Positions 1 through 9,126 of a stretch of DNA of 64,000 nt are shown here, in pieces. Position 1 is the first letter of the stretch. Each line of letters begins with the position of its first letter. The translations under genes and the position numbers were made by a program. The notes under the pieces are model-generated. The model saw nothing but the letters and a program-made list of their open reading frames with translations. It ran no database searches and was not told where the DNA came from. This stretch comes from Nocardia brasiliensis ATCC 700358 (GTDB taxonomy: Bacteria; Actinomycetota; Actinomycetes; Mycobacteriales; Mycobacteriaceae): assembly GCF_000250675.2 (NCBI RefSeq), contig NC_018681.1, forward strand, positions 8,556,001-8,620,000, in the 5' to 3' direction.

Positions 1-101
1 CGTCAAGTACGGTTGATTACCGATCAGGTCATGGACCCGGCCACGCCGATCTCCTAGCGTGGCGAGGAGAAGTTCGCCCCGAATCCGCAGGAGGTGGCAG
101 C

Positions 102-1442
102 GTGGCCGCACAGGATGTCCGCGAACGGGCCGAGACCGCCGGCTATCCGCCGGGGCCGCGGCTGCCCGCGTTCGTGCAGAGCGTGTTGTTCCAGACCGAC
201 CGGCAGCGCTTCCTGCCCGCTCTGGCCCGGCGTTACGGCGACGTCTTCACCATGCGGATCCCGCCGTTCGCGCGGCGGTTCGTGGTGTTCTCCCGGCCCG
301 AGCACATCCGGGAGATCTTCGCGGGTGACCCGCGCGACCTGCACGCGGGCGAGGGCAATCAGATCCTCGGCCACATCATGGGCCCGCATTCGCTCTTGCT
401 CACCGACGAGGAGGAGCACGCACGGGCCCGGCGGCTGCTGATGCCCGCGTTCAACGGCTCGGCGCTGCGCTCCTACCGCGACCTCGTCACCGAGCTCGCG
501 GTGGCCGAAATCGACCGGTGGACACCGGGTTCCACGCTGATCACGCTGGACCGGATGAACGCGCTCACGCTCGAGGTGATCATGCGGGTGGTGTTCGGGG
601 TGTCCGACGCGAGCACCCGCGCCGAGCTGGCGCCACGGCTGAAACGCATCGTCGATCTCAATCCGCTGGTCTTCCTCGGCTTCAAGTCGGCGCTGCTCGG
701 CCGGATCGGCCCGTGGCAACGGTTCGCGCACAACGCGCACGAGGTCGACGCGCTGTTGTACGCGGAGATCGCGGCCCGCAGGCAAGCGCCCGACCTGGCG
801 CAACGCACCGATGTGCTGTCCAGGCTGCTGCACGCGGGGACCGACAACGACCAGGATCCCCCACTCACCGACGCCGAGCTGCGCGACCAGCTGATCACGC
901 TGCTGCTCGCCGGGCACGAGACGACGGCCTCCGCCCTGGCCTGGGCGATGTACGAGCTCGCGACCCACCCCGCCATCCAGGACGAGGCCGCCGAGGCCGC
1001 GCGGACCGGCGACGACAAATTCCTCGAAGCCGTGCTGAAAGAGGCGATGCGCCGGCGCGTGATCATCAACGGCACCAACCGAAAACTGACCAGGGACATG
1101 ACAATCGGCGGCCAGGCATTGCCCGCGGGCACCGTCGTCTGCACGTCGATTCTGCTCGCGCATCGCAACACCGACAACTATCCGGATGTCGAGACCTTCC
1201 GCCCGGATCGCTTTCTCGGCGGTGAGGTCGCGCCGAACACCTGGTTCCCCTTCGGCGGCGGTGCGCGCCGCTGTATCGGCGCCGGGTTTTCGCTGATGGA
1301 GGGCAGCACGGTGCTGCGCGAAACGCTCCTGCGGTATGCGCTGACCCTGCCCGCCGGCGCCGGGCCCGAGCGCGCCAAGACCCGCAACATCACCACGGTC
1401 CCGCGGGACAAAGCGCGGCTGGTCCTCGTGCCCCGCGGGTGA
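102..1442 (+). CDS. Cytochrome P450 (CYP135/CYP138-like)
   Basis: This 446-aa protein is a heme monooxygenase that would oxidise a lipid-like substrate with electrons from a separate ferredoxin and reductase. The I-helix motif AGHETTAS lies near residue 270, the ExxR motif (EAMR) near 310, and the heme-binding loop FGGGARRCIG near 388, so all signature elements are intact. The GTG start at 102 is supported by AGGAGG at 89-94. Its stop (1440-1442) is followed within 60 bp by a double-TetR regulator, and a mce lipid-import operon lies just beyond. The overall sequence recalls the actinobacterial CYP135/CYP138 group, but the substrate cannot be read from sequence. Confidence 0.93.
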   Translation: MAAQDVRERAETAGYPPGPRLPAFVQSVLFQTDRQRFLPALARRYGDVFTMRIPPFARRFVVFSRPEHIREIFAGDPRDLHAGEGNQILGHIMGPHSLLLTDEEEHARARRLLMPAFNGSALRSYRDLVTELAVAEIDRWTPGSTLITLDRMNALTLEVIMRVVFGVSDASTRAELAPRLKRIVDLNPLVFLGFKSALLGRIGPWQRFAHNAHEVDALLYAEIAARRQAPDLAQRTDVLSRLLHAGTDNDQDPPLTDAELRDQLITLLLAGHETTASALAWAMYELATHPAIQDEAAEAARTGDDKFLEAVLKEAMRRRVIINGTNRKLTRDMTIGGQALPAGTVVCTSILLAHRNTDNYPDVETFRPDRFLGGEVAPNTWFPFGGGARRCIGAGFSLMEGSTVLRETLLRYALTLPAGAGPERAKTRNITTVPRDKARLVLVPRG

Positions 1443-1492
1443 GCGCCCAGGCATGGCCTTTCCCACCAGCGCAGATCAGTACGATGTCCGAC

Positions 1493-2737
1493 ATGAGTGT
1501 CGACAATCGCCGTACGGCGCGTAAGGCGAGCACCGGCGACTCGGCACCCCGGGAGATCCGGCGCAGGCCGAAGAATCGCCGGGCGCAGATCGCCGCGGCC
1601 TCGGCCGCCGCGTTCGGCTCGCTGGGCTACCACGGCGTGAGCATGGAGGATATCGCCTCCGGTCTCGGCATCAGCTCGGCCGCGCTGTACCGCCACTACC
1701 CGAGCAAGTACGCGCTGTTCCGCGAAGAGTTGCTGCGGGTGGGCCGGGCGATGACCGAGTCGGTTCAGCTGCCCGAGGAGGCCGCGACCTGGTCGCCCGA
1801 GCAGCGACTGGGCCAGGTGCTCGATTCGCTCATCGCCGTAACGATCGAGAACCGCACCGCCATCACCCTGGTGCGCTGGGAAGGGCGCTATCTCGAGCCG
1901 GAGGATCTGACCACGCTGAGCGATCAGCAACTCACGGTCCTCGGTGCGCTCGGCGACCAGCTCGCCGAATTGCGCCCGGAGCTGACCGAGGACGACACGC
2001 GGGTGCTGCGCATGGCACTGCTCAGCACGATCACCAGCATCGCCGATCACCATGCCACGCTGCCGGTGAAATCCCTTACCCGGCTGCTGAGTTCGGCCTG
2101 CCGGCCGATCGTCGGACTGACCCTGCCCGCCGTGCGCCCGGCCGAGCCGCAGCCGGTGGTGGAGATCCCGGATTCGTTCAAACACGAACTGCTGCTGCGC
2201 AAAGCGGTGGAGCTGTTCCACGAGCGCGGCTACCCGAATGTCAGTGTGGAGGACATCGCCACGGCGGCGGGACTGTCCGCGGCCTCGGCGGTGTATCGGT
2301 TCTACCGCGGCAAGAGCGATCTGCTCGCCGCGGCGTTTCGCCGTGCCGCGGAACGGGTTTCGGGTGCGGTCGGGCCGGCGGTGGCGACCGCCGCCGGCCC
2401 CGAGGCCGCCCTGACCGCGCTGATCGATCAGTACGTCGCCGGATCGTTCGCCGAGCGCGCGCTGACCTACGTGTACTTCACCGAGTTCCAGCATGTGCCG
2501 GCGGAGGAGCGCACGGTGCTGCGCAACATCCAGCGGCTCAGCGTCGAAGAGTGGGCGCGGCTGCTGCGCGAGGTGCGCCCGGAGTTGTCGCCCGCCGAGG
2601 CGCGATTCCTGATCCACGCCGCGTTCGCCCTGGTGGTCGATCTCGGGCGGGCGTTCGACAACGAGCCCATGGCGGCCCAGGAGCGGGTGCGGCTGCTGAT
2701 GCAGGTGGTCCTGTTCGGGCGGCCCGCGACGGAATGA
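1493..2737 (+). CDS. Tandem double-TetR regulator A
   Basis: This protein carries two TetR-type helix-turn-helix domains in one chain. The first is near residues 27-75 (YHGVSMEDIASGLGISSAAL) and the second near 237-285 (VSVEDIATAAGLSAASAVY); each is followed by an alpha-helical region. Ordinary TetR proteins have one HTH and about 200 residues. The start at 1493 gives 414 aa, exactly the length of the paralogue at 2885-4129, but no clear ribosome site decides it; ATG 1484 or a GTG at 1439 overlapping the P450 stop are alternatives. Position suggests it controls the P450 and perhaps the nearby mce operon. Confidence 0.85.
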   Translation: MSVDNRRTARKASTGDSAPREIRRRPKNRRAQIAAASAAAFGSLGYHGVSMEDIASGLGISSAALYRHYPSKYALFREELLRVGRAMTESVQLPEEAATWSPEQRLGQVLDSLIAVTIENRTAITLVRWEGRYLEPEDLTTLSDQQLTVLGALGDQLAELRPELTEDDTRVLRMALLSTITSIADHHATLPVKSLTRLLSSACRPIVGLTLPAVRPAEPQPVVEIPDSFKHELLLRKAVELFHERGYPNVSVEDIATAAGLSAASAVYRFYRGKSDLLAAAFRRAAERVSGAVGPAVATAAGPEAALTALIDQYVAGSFAERALTYVYFTEFQHVPAEERTVLRNIQRLSVEEWARLLREVRPELSPAEARFLIHAAFALVVDLGRAFDNEPMAAQERVRLLMQVVLFGRPATE

Positions 2738-2764
2738 GCCGCTGCCCAGCGGACCAACCGGTCG

Positions 2765-2774
2765 CTTAAGTTAA
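2765..2774. promoter_or_regulatory. CTTAAGTTAA element upstream of regulator B
   Basis: A short AT-rich element, CTTAAGTTAA, sits about 110 bp before regulator B. TTAA-G-TTAA is symmetric. The nine-base core CTTAAGTTA recurs at 13895-13903 in the mce/MpaB divergent region. AT-rich islands are rare in this high-GC window, so an operator role for the double-TetR proteins is plausible but unproven. Confidence 0.3.
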
Positions 2775-2884
2775 CGGAAATTCTGGACGGTCTGCGATAC
2801 ATATTCCTAGGTGAAGTCCCGAAATTCCGCGTTCTTTGTGATCTTCTGTTCAGATTCGACATCGGGTTCGGCTACCATCGCGGC

Positions 2885-4129
2885 ATGGGTGCCCAAGAAC
2901 GCCGCGCTGCGGACAAGGCGGCCGACGGGACGCCGACGCGAGCGATCCGGCGCAGACCCCGCGATCGGCGCGCACAGATCGCGGCGGTCTCCGCCGAGGC
3001 GTTCGGATCCCTCGGCTATCACGGCGTGAGCATGGAGGACATCGCCTCCCGGCTCGACATCAGCTCCGCCGCGCTGTATCGCCACTACCCCAGCAAATAC
3101 GCGTTGTTCCGGGAGGAGGCGCTGCGACTCGGCACGCTGAGCGCGACCGCGGTGCAACTGCCGGACACCGCGCGCCAGCTGTCCGCCGCCGCCCGGCTCG
3201 AACAGGTCATCGACGCGCTGATCGCCTCGTCGATCACGAACCGGCGCAGCGCCGCGCTGCTGCGCTGGCAGCGCCGCTACCTCGAGGACGAGGACGCCGC
3301 GATCCTCGATGACCAACTGGCCATGGTGAATTCGCGACTGAAGGCGCTGATCGCGGCGACCAGACCGGAGCTCGGCAAACCCGATTGCGCGGTACTGTCC
3401 GCCGCCGTCCTGAGCGCGCTCAGCAGCATCGGCGATCACCACGTGTCGCTGCCTGCCCGCGCGTTGCACGCCCTACTCGGCACCGCCTGCCGGGCGATTG
3501 CGGCGGGCGCGCTGCCCGCGATCACGGACCAGCGGCAAACCGTTGCGGCAGTGGAGATTCCGCTCACCTTCAAACACGAGCTACTGCTCGTGCGCGCCAT
3601 CGAGCTGTTCCACGAGCGCGGGTACCCGAACGTGAGCGTGGAGGACATCGCCACCGCCGCCGGGTTGCCCGCGTCGTCGGCGGTGTATCGCTTCTACCGT
3701 GGCAAAGGCGATATCCTCGCGGCCGCGTTCCGCCGTGCCGCGGAACGGGTTTCGGCCGCGATCGGTCCGGCCGTCGCCGCGGCGGACAGTCCACGACAGG
3801 CGCTGACGACGCTGATCGAGCTGTACGTCGCAGGGTCGTTCGCCGAGCGCGAGCTGACCTTCGTGTACTACGCCGAGATCAGCAATGTGCCCGCGGACGA
3901 GCGGACGGTGCTGCGCAACATCCAGCGCCTCAATGTCGAGGAATGGGCGAAGCTGCTCGTCGGCATGCGTCCCGAGCTGTCGCCCGCCGAAGCACGGCTG
4001 CTGGTGCACACGGCGCTGGCGCTGGTGGTCGATCTGGGTCAGCGCTTCGGCTCCGACGACCCGTGCTGCTCGCAGCAGCGGGTCGGGCAATTGATGCGAG
4101 TCGTGTTGTTCGGCAACGAATCCGGCTGA
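2885..4129 (+). CDS. Tandem double-TetR regulator B
   Basis: This 414-aa paralogue of the preceding gene also has two TetR HTH domains, the first with YHGVSMEDIASRLDISSAAL near residues 48-67 and the second with VSVEDIATAAGLPASSAVY near 247-265. The two proteins align over their full length with no large gaps, so the pair arose by duplication after the two domains were joined. The ATG at 2885 has no convincing ribosome site. It has its own 147-bp upstream region with the CTTAAGTTAA element. Its stop directly abuts the stop of the convergent mce operon (4129/4130), leaving no room for a terminator. Confidence 0.87.
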   Translation: MGAQERRAADKAADGTPTRAIRRRPRDRRAQIAAVSAEAFGSLGYHGVSMEDIASRLDISSAALYRHYPSKYALFREEALRLGTLSATAVQLPDTARQLSAAARLEQVIDALIASSITNRRSAALLRWQRRYLEDEDAAILDDQLAMVNSRLKALIAATRPELGKPDCAVLSAAVLSALSSIGDHHVSLPARALHALLGTACRAIAAGALPAITDQRQTVAAVEIPLTFKHELLLVRAIELFHERGYPNVSVEDIATAAGLPASSAVYRFYRGKGDILAAAFRRAAERVSAAIGPAVAAADSPRQALTTLIELYVAGSFAERELTFVYYAEISNVPADERTVLRNIQRLNVEEWAKLLVGMRPELSPAEARLLVHTALALVVDLGQRFGSDDPCCSQQRVGQLMRVVLFGNESG

Positions 4130-4735
4130 CTACGGCTGCGCCGGTGGCGGGGCCAACGGAGAGTTGACCTTGTTCACCAGCCAGTGCCCGTCGACCTTCT
4201 CCAGGCGCATGACCATGGACAGCTGGCCCGGCGCGGGTTTGCCCTGCGTGCCCATGCTGGTGATGGTCTGCCCGATCACCACGATCGCCTCGGCGGAGTT
4301 CTGATCGCCGGTCTTGATCGCGCACTGCACGTCGTTCACCTTGGACACCACTTCGCCCTGGGTCAGCACCTCGCGCAATTCCTTGCTGGTGCTGTCGAAT
4401 TGCTTCTTCCAGTCGCCGGTCGCCCCGGCCAGCACCGCCGCGAAGTACGGGTCGAGCTGTTTGGCGTCGTAATCCGCCAGGACCGGGGCGTAGGCACACG
4501 CGGCGGTCCGCGCGTCGGCGTTGGCCTGGAGCACGGCCTTGTTGCCCCGGTTCTGGACGAAGAAGACGATGCTCGAAATCACTGCGGCACAGAGCAGTAC
4601 CGCCGCCGTCAGCTCGAGGGCGAGCCGACCGGACCGGCCGAGCCGCCAACGCTTCGGCGGGACGGACGTCGTTTCGCCCGGCACCTCTTCGGGCACAGTG
4701 GCATTCGGCTCATCGGTCACATCGTTATCGGACAT
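4130..4735 (-). CDS. Mce-associated membrane protein
   Basis: This 201-aa protein has a charged cytoplasmic N-terminus, one transmembrane helix near residues 37-58, and an extracytoplasmic domain of the Mas type (NTF2-like fold in known members). Such proteins stabilise Mce lipid-transport complexes. It is the last gene of the operon, 11 bp after mceF, with AGGAGC as ribosome site. The family assignment rests on the helix position, length and operon location. Confidence 0.85.
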   Translation of the reverse strand: MSDNDVTDEPNATVPEEVPGETTSVPPKRWRLGRSGRLALELTAAVLLCAAVISSIVFFVQNRGNKAVLQANADARTAACAYAPVLADYDAKQLDPYFAAVLAGATGDWKKQFDSTSKELREVLTQGEVVSKVNDVQCAIKTGDQNSAEAIVVIGQTITSMGTQGKPAPGQLSMVMRLEKVDGHWLVNKVNSPLAPPPAQP

Positions 4736-4746
4736 CGGTTGAGCTC

Positions 4747-5925
4747 CTATCTCCCAGGCGCCGGACGGGACAGCTCGTCACCGGTGACGCCGGGAGGCGG
4801 ACCCGAGCCGTTGTCCGGCACATTCGGTCGTGGTGCGTTCGCGGAGCCGCGAACCTGCAACGCCGGGTTGTCGGTGGTGCAGTAGTTGTAGAGCCGCACC
4901 CTGGTGTCCACGGTCTTCGTCGTCGGGACCACCGGCACGGTGCCGTAGTCACAGCTCGGCCGGGGCCATGGGTCGATCAGGGTGTGATAGGCGTTGTCGT
5001 GGGCGGGCACACCGATCGCCGCGGATCCCGCGCGCAGCGCAGGGAACAGCGCGGCGATGGCGGGCGCGCGCAGCTTTGCCGCCTTGGTAATCGCGACGAA
5101 GTTGGTGACCAGGTTGGTCACCGGATCCTCGGTATCGCGCACGATGCCGCCGAGCGTGGCGAGCTGGCCCGGCCCGAGTTCGAGGAACTTGCGCACTTCG
5201 GCGTCGGCAGCGCTGAGCTGTTGGAACAGCGCACTGGACCCCGTGGTCAGGGTGCTCAGATCGGGTTGCGCGTGCGACGTCGTCTCCGCGATCACCTGCA
5301 GGTTCTCGATGAGCTGTTTGGTCTGCGGCAGTAGATCCGTCAGCCCGGCCATCGCCCGGCTGATCCCGGAGATCATGTTGCGCAACCGATCCGGTCCGCC
5401 GGCCAGCGCCTTGTCCAGTTCATCGATGATCACGTTCAAGCGCGCCGGGTTCAGCCCGCCGATCAGTCCGCTCATGCTCGACAGCACCGACTGCACCGTC
5501 ACCGGGACGGTGGTCCGCGCCCGGTCGACCACCGCGCCGTCACGGAGATAAGGTCCGCTGTCGGTGTCCGGCCGGAAGTCGAGGTACTGCTCCCCGGCGG
5601 CGGACAACCGGCCCACGGCCACCGTGCCGCCGACCGGAATCCGTGCGGTCTTGTCGATTTCGGCGATCGCGGCGACGCCGTCACCCGAGATGCGCACCTC
5701 GGTGACCCGGCCGACCCGGACACCGCGGAAGCTGACATCGTTGTTCGCCGCGAGCCCGCCGGAGTTCTGCAATTCCACCCGCACCGTATAGGTGTTCGGC
5801 AGCAGGTTGATTCGCAGCACCGCCGCCCCGAGATAGGAGGCGCCGACGAGCAGCACCAGGATCAGACCGATGTTCGCCACCGCGATGCGATGGCGAACCA
5901 GCCACTGCCACAACGGAATGGTCAT
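4747..5925 (-). CDS. Mce family protein, MceF position
   Basis: This 392-aa substrate-binding subunit has one N-terminal membrane helix (residues about 12-35) followed by an MlaD/MCE domain (about 40-120), then a helical region that would form part of the periplasm-spanning lipid tunnel. The C-terminal tail is Pro/Gly-rich. It starts with an ATGA overlap onto mceE, which implies translational coupling. As the sixth mce gene after yrbE it occupies the MceF position. The lipid carried by this locus is unknown. Confidence 0.92.
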   Translation of the reverse strand: MTIPLWQWLVRHRIAVANIGLILVLLVGASYLGAAVLRINLLPNTYTVRVELQNSGGLAANNDVSFRGVRVGRVTEVRISGDGVAAIAEIDKTARIPVGGTVAVGRLSAAGEQYLDFRPDTDSGPYLRDGAVVDRARTTVPVTVQSVLSSMSGLIGGLNPARLNVIIDELDKALAGGPDRLRNMISGISRAMAGLTDLLPQTKQLIENLQVIAETTSHAQPDLSTLTTGSSALFQQLSAADAEVRKFLELGPGQLATLGGIVRDTEDPVTNLVTNFVAITKAAKLRAPAIAALFPALRAGSAAIGVPAHDNAYHTLIDPWPRPSCDYGTVPVVPTTKTVDTRVRLYNYCTTDNPALQVRGSANAPRPNVPDNGSGPPPGVTGDELSRPAPGR

Positions 5926-7004
5926 CGGGTACCACCTTGCAGCCGGCCGAGCACCTTCTCCAGCACCTGGGCCAGACTGCCGATGAAAGCTGGTACGTCA
6001 CCGAGTTCGGGCGCCCGGCTGCCCTTCGGGTCGGTCAGCGCGCCGATGCTCAGATACGAGACGGTGGCCGCGACGGCCAGTGTCGGACCGTCCAGGCTGG
6101 CCATGACCGAGGGATAGACCGCGTGCAGTCCGTCCAGCGTGCCCGCGAGATCGTCGCCCATCTGCGCGAATCCGGACATCAGCCGCTGGATGCTGTCGAA
6201 CAGGGTGAGGAAGTCCGGGCCGGTGGTGTCGGTGAAGTCGCCGAGCGCGGCCATGGTCACCGAGATCTTCGCGGTGAGATCGGCGATGGCCTTGTTGTTC
6301 TCGGCCACCAGCCCGATCAGTGGCGGGAACGTATCCGCGGCAGCGCCCAATTCCTGTTTGCGCCTGGCCAATTCACCCGTCAGCGTGGACATGCCGGACA
6401 GCACGCTGTCGACATCGGCGGTGCGCCGGTTCAGGGCGCTCAGCACGTCGGTCAGCTCGGTGATCAGATGCGACAGTTCGGGGGCGCGGCCGCCGAACAT
6501 GGAGTTCATCTCGGTGGTGATCCGGGCGGCCTGGTTGAGGCCACCACCGTTGAGCAGCAACGAGATCGACATCATCAGCTGCTCGACCGAGGCGCCGGTC
6601 GCGGTGTGCTCGGGCGCGATCGTGTCGCCCGGGCGCAGCAGCTCGGCGGTGTCCTGCTTCGACGGCAGGGTCATCGCGACGAACATGTCGCCGAGCGGGG
6701 TGGCCTGCCGCAGTTCGGCGGTGGTACCGCGGGGCAGCTGAATGTCTTGACGGATCTGCATTTCCACGTCGGCCAGAAAGTTGGTGGTGCTGATCGCGGA
6801 GACCATGCCGATATCGGTGCCGCCGATCTTGACGTGCGCGTTCGCCGGCAGATTCAGCGCGTCCCGGAATATCGCGTGCAGGGTGTAGCCGGGACCGCCG
6901 ATGCCGGGCTTGGGCAACGGCACGTTGTCCACCGTCACCGCACAGCCCGCGCTGCCCGCGAGCACTCCCGCCGCCGCCAGCGCCGCCAACGCCCGCCTGC
7001 TCAT
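5922..7004 (-). CDS. Mce family lipoprotein, MceE position
   Basis: This 360-aa Mce protein has a short signal peptide ending in GSAGC, so Cys21 is probably lipidated, as expected for the MceE (LprK-type) subunit. An MCE domain follows (about residues 38-120), then a long helical region. ATGA overlaps link it to mceD upstream and mceF downstream. In family complexes the lipidated subunit helps anchor the hexameric tunnel in the envelope. Confidence 0.92.
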   Translation of the reverse strand: MSRRALAALAAAGVLAGSAGCAVTVDNVPLPKPGIGGPGYTLHAIFRDALNLPANAHVKIGGTDIGMVSAISTTNFLADVEMQIRQDIQLPRGTTAELRQATPLGDMFVAMTLPSKQDTAELLRPGDTIAPEHTATGASVEQLMMSISLLLNGGGLNQAARITTEMNSMFGGRAPELSHLITELTDVLSALNRRTADVDSVLSGMSTLTGELARRKQELGAAADTFPPLIGLVAENNKAIADLTAKISVTMAALGDFTDTTGPDFLTLFDSIQRLMSGFAQMGDDLAGTLDGLHAVYPSVMASLDGPTLAVAATVSYLSIGALTDPKGSRAPELGDVPAFIGSLAQVLEKVLGRLQGGTR

Positions 7005-8101
7005 TTAGTGAGTCCCAGCAGCGCGGCGGTGAGCCCGAAGTCCGGGCCGAAGTCCTGGATCTTGCCGGTGCGACAGCCATCCAGGCGCATCTGCACCCGC
7101 TCGCAGAACACCGACAGCGCCTCCCCGTCCAGCACCGCCTTGTCCAGCAGGCCGTGCAACCGCAGCGCCTGGTGTTCTTTGCTGGTCGCGTTGTCCAGAT
7201 TCTGGAAGAACAGCGGTGTGACGTCGGCGATCTCGATGACCGAGCGGGCGTTGGCGCGCATCTGCCCGGTGAGCGCGGTGAACCGGGTCAGCGCGCCGAG
7301 CAGCTGTTCCCGGTTCGCGCCGACCACGGTGGAGGTGTTGGTGACGAAATCGTTCAGCTGGGTCAGCACCGCCTGCAGTCCCGGAGCCTGCGCGCCCATC
7401 AACTCGACCAGCTCGGTCAGCCGTCCGCTGAAATCCCGCACCGTCTGGTCGTTCTCGGCGATGATCTGGGTGATCTCGTTGAGTTTCACGATGGTGTTGG
7501 AGATCTGGTCGCCGTTGGCCAGGCTGACCTCGAAGGCGGCCGACATCGCGTCCAGCGTCTGCCGTAGCTTGTCGCCGTTGCCGTCCAGCAGCGGGAACAG
7601 CACCCGGCTCGCCATCGGCCCGGTCTCGTTGTCCCCCTTCAGCGCCTTGCCGAGCTGGTCGAAGTTGTCCAGGATGCGGTCGAGTTCGACCGGGGTCCTG
7701 GTGTGCTCGAGCGGGATGTGCGCCCCGTCGGCCAGCACCGGTCCGCTGCCTTCGTACGCGGGCGCCAGCTCGACGTGGCGGTTGGTGATCAACTGCGGGG
7801 AGACCAGCGCCGCAATGGCATCCGCGGGCACCTTGACGTTCTTGTCGATGGACATGGTGACCTCGACATAACTGCCCCGCGCGGTGACCGTGTCGACCCG
7901 GCCGACCGGAACGCCGAGAATCGCGACATCGTTACCCGCGTACAGGCCCGCCACGTTCTCGAAATCGGCGCTGATCCGCAGGTGCTCCCCGAGATACTGG
8001 TCCGGCAGCCCGGACAGGCTGTCCGGCAACAGCGAGCAACCGGACGCGATCGCGGCTATCCAGCACAGCACCGCCGTTTTGCAGAAAGTACCTATCTTCA
8101 T
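7001..8101 (-). CDS. Mce family protein, MceD position, possible lipoprotein
   Basis: This 366-aa protein has an MCE domain (about residues 40-120) after a hydrophobic leader that ends IAAIASGC, a possible lipobox with Cys22. It would then be a second predicted lipoprotein in the operon, whereas MceD subunits are usually membrane-anchored by a helix. The start overlaps the mceC stop by one base (TGATG) and the stop overlaps mceE by ATGA. The helical C-terminal half fits a tunnel-forming role. Confidence 0.9.
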   Translation of the reverse strand: MKIGTFCKTAVLCWIAAIASGCSLLPDSLSGLPDQYLGEHLRISADFENVAGLYAGNDVAILGVPVGRVDTVTARGSYVEVTMSIDKNVKVPADAIAALVSPQLITNRHVELAPAYEGSGPVLADGAHIPLEHTRTPVELDRILDNFDQLGKALKGDNETGPMASRVLFPLLDGNGDKLRQTLDAMSAAFEVSLANGDQISNTIVKLNEITQIIAENDQTVRDFSGRLTELVELMGAQAPGLQAVLTQLNDFVTNTSTVVGANREQLLGALTRFTALTGQMRANARSVIEIADVTPLFFQNLDNATSKEHQALRLHGLLDKAVLDGEALSVFCERVQMRLDGCRTGKIQDFGPDFGLTAALLGLTK

Positions 8102-9126
8102 CAGTTACACCCCTGTACCGCACCGGCGAAGCACAGCCAGTTGTCCGGGAAGACCCACGGCGCCCACACGTCGCCGTAGGGGCCGTTGCCGAGTGCATTG
8201 TTGAACTGCCGCAAGGCGACCGGCATGATTTCGTAGAGCGAGTCGAGGTTGTCCCGGTTCTTCTCCAAGCCCTCCGACATGGTGTTCAGGCTCTGGATCA
8301 GCGGGCCGAGTTGATCGTTGTTCTCCAGCCCCATCTCCTGCAGCAGCCGCGAGAGCTCGGCGACGTTGTCCAGCAAGGACTTCAGCAGCTGCTGGCGCTG
8401 CGCCACCGCATTGCCGATCGCCTCGCCCCGGGTGAGCAACAGCAGCACGCTGTTGCGATTGTCCGAAACCAGCTGTGCCACCTGGTCCATGCTCTTCAGC
8501 AGCACATCGACCTCGTCGCGGCGATCGTTGATCACCTTGGCGAGCGCGCCGATGCTGTTCAACGCCTCGACGGTGAGCTGCGGCGAATCGCCCATCTGCC
8601 GGGTCAGCAGATCGAGCGACTGGCGCAGCTTGGCCGGATCGATCCGCTCGATGCGCTCGAACGACGACTTGTACACCGGATCACGGACGACCTTGCCCAG
8701 GTTGTACGGCACCGTGGTGTTGGCGATCGGGATCCGGTTGCCCGGCAGGCCTTTTCCGTTCCCCGGCACCAGCTCGACATGCAATTTGCCGAGGATGGTC
8801 GTCATCTTGATCGCCGCGCGCGCATCGGGACCGAGCCGGATATCGCGGCGCACCCGCAGATCCACCACGACCTTCGCGCCGTCGAGCCGCACCGCGCGCA
8901 CCGAACCGACCTCGATACCGGAGACGTCCACCGACGCGCCCGCACGCAACCCGGCCGCCTGTGCGAACTCGGCCTGAATGGTCCGATCCCCCAGCCTGGC
9001 CTGCGACAGCGCGCTGGAGCCGACGAGCAGCAGGAACACCGATCCGGCCGCGAGCAAACCCAGCCACAGCAGCCGATTGCGGGGTAGCCGGACGCGTCCG
9101 GCCAGTCTGCGGAACCGGTTCCTCAT
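8101..9126 (-). CDS. Mce family protein, MceC position
   Basis: This Mce subunit of 341 aa has a membrane helix near residues 20-40, an MCE domain with the AGASVDVSGIEVGSV signature, and a helical domain. An upstream GTG at 9132 is possible, but ATG 9126 is preferred because it makes an ATGA overlap with the mceB stop (9123), the pattern seen at other junctions in this operon. The C-terminus ends in a short Cys-containing tail (LCFAGAVQGCN). Confidence 0.9.
   Translation of the reverse strand: MRNRFRRLAGRVRLPRNRLLWLGLLAAGSVFLLLVGSSALSQARLGDRTIQAEFAQAAGLRAGASVDVSGIEVGSVRAVRLDGAKVVVDLRVRRDIRLGPDARAAIKMTTILGKLHVELVPGNGKGLPGNRIPIANTTVPYNLGKVVRDPVYKSSFERIERIDPAKLRQSLDLLTRQMGDSPQLTVEALNSIGALAKVINDRRDEVDVLLKSMDQVAQLVSDNRNSVLLLLTRGEAIGNAVAQRQQLLKSLLDNVAELSRLLQEMGLENNDQLGPLIQSLNTMSEGLEKNRDNLDSLYEIMPVALRQFNNALGNGPYGDVWAPWVFPDNWLCFAGAVQGCN

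Noticed and set aside
54..1466. Long minus-strand frame opposite the P450
   Set aside because: The plus-strand frame has all P450 motifs and a good ribosome site; the antisense frame is a high-GC shadow.
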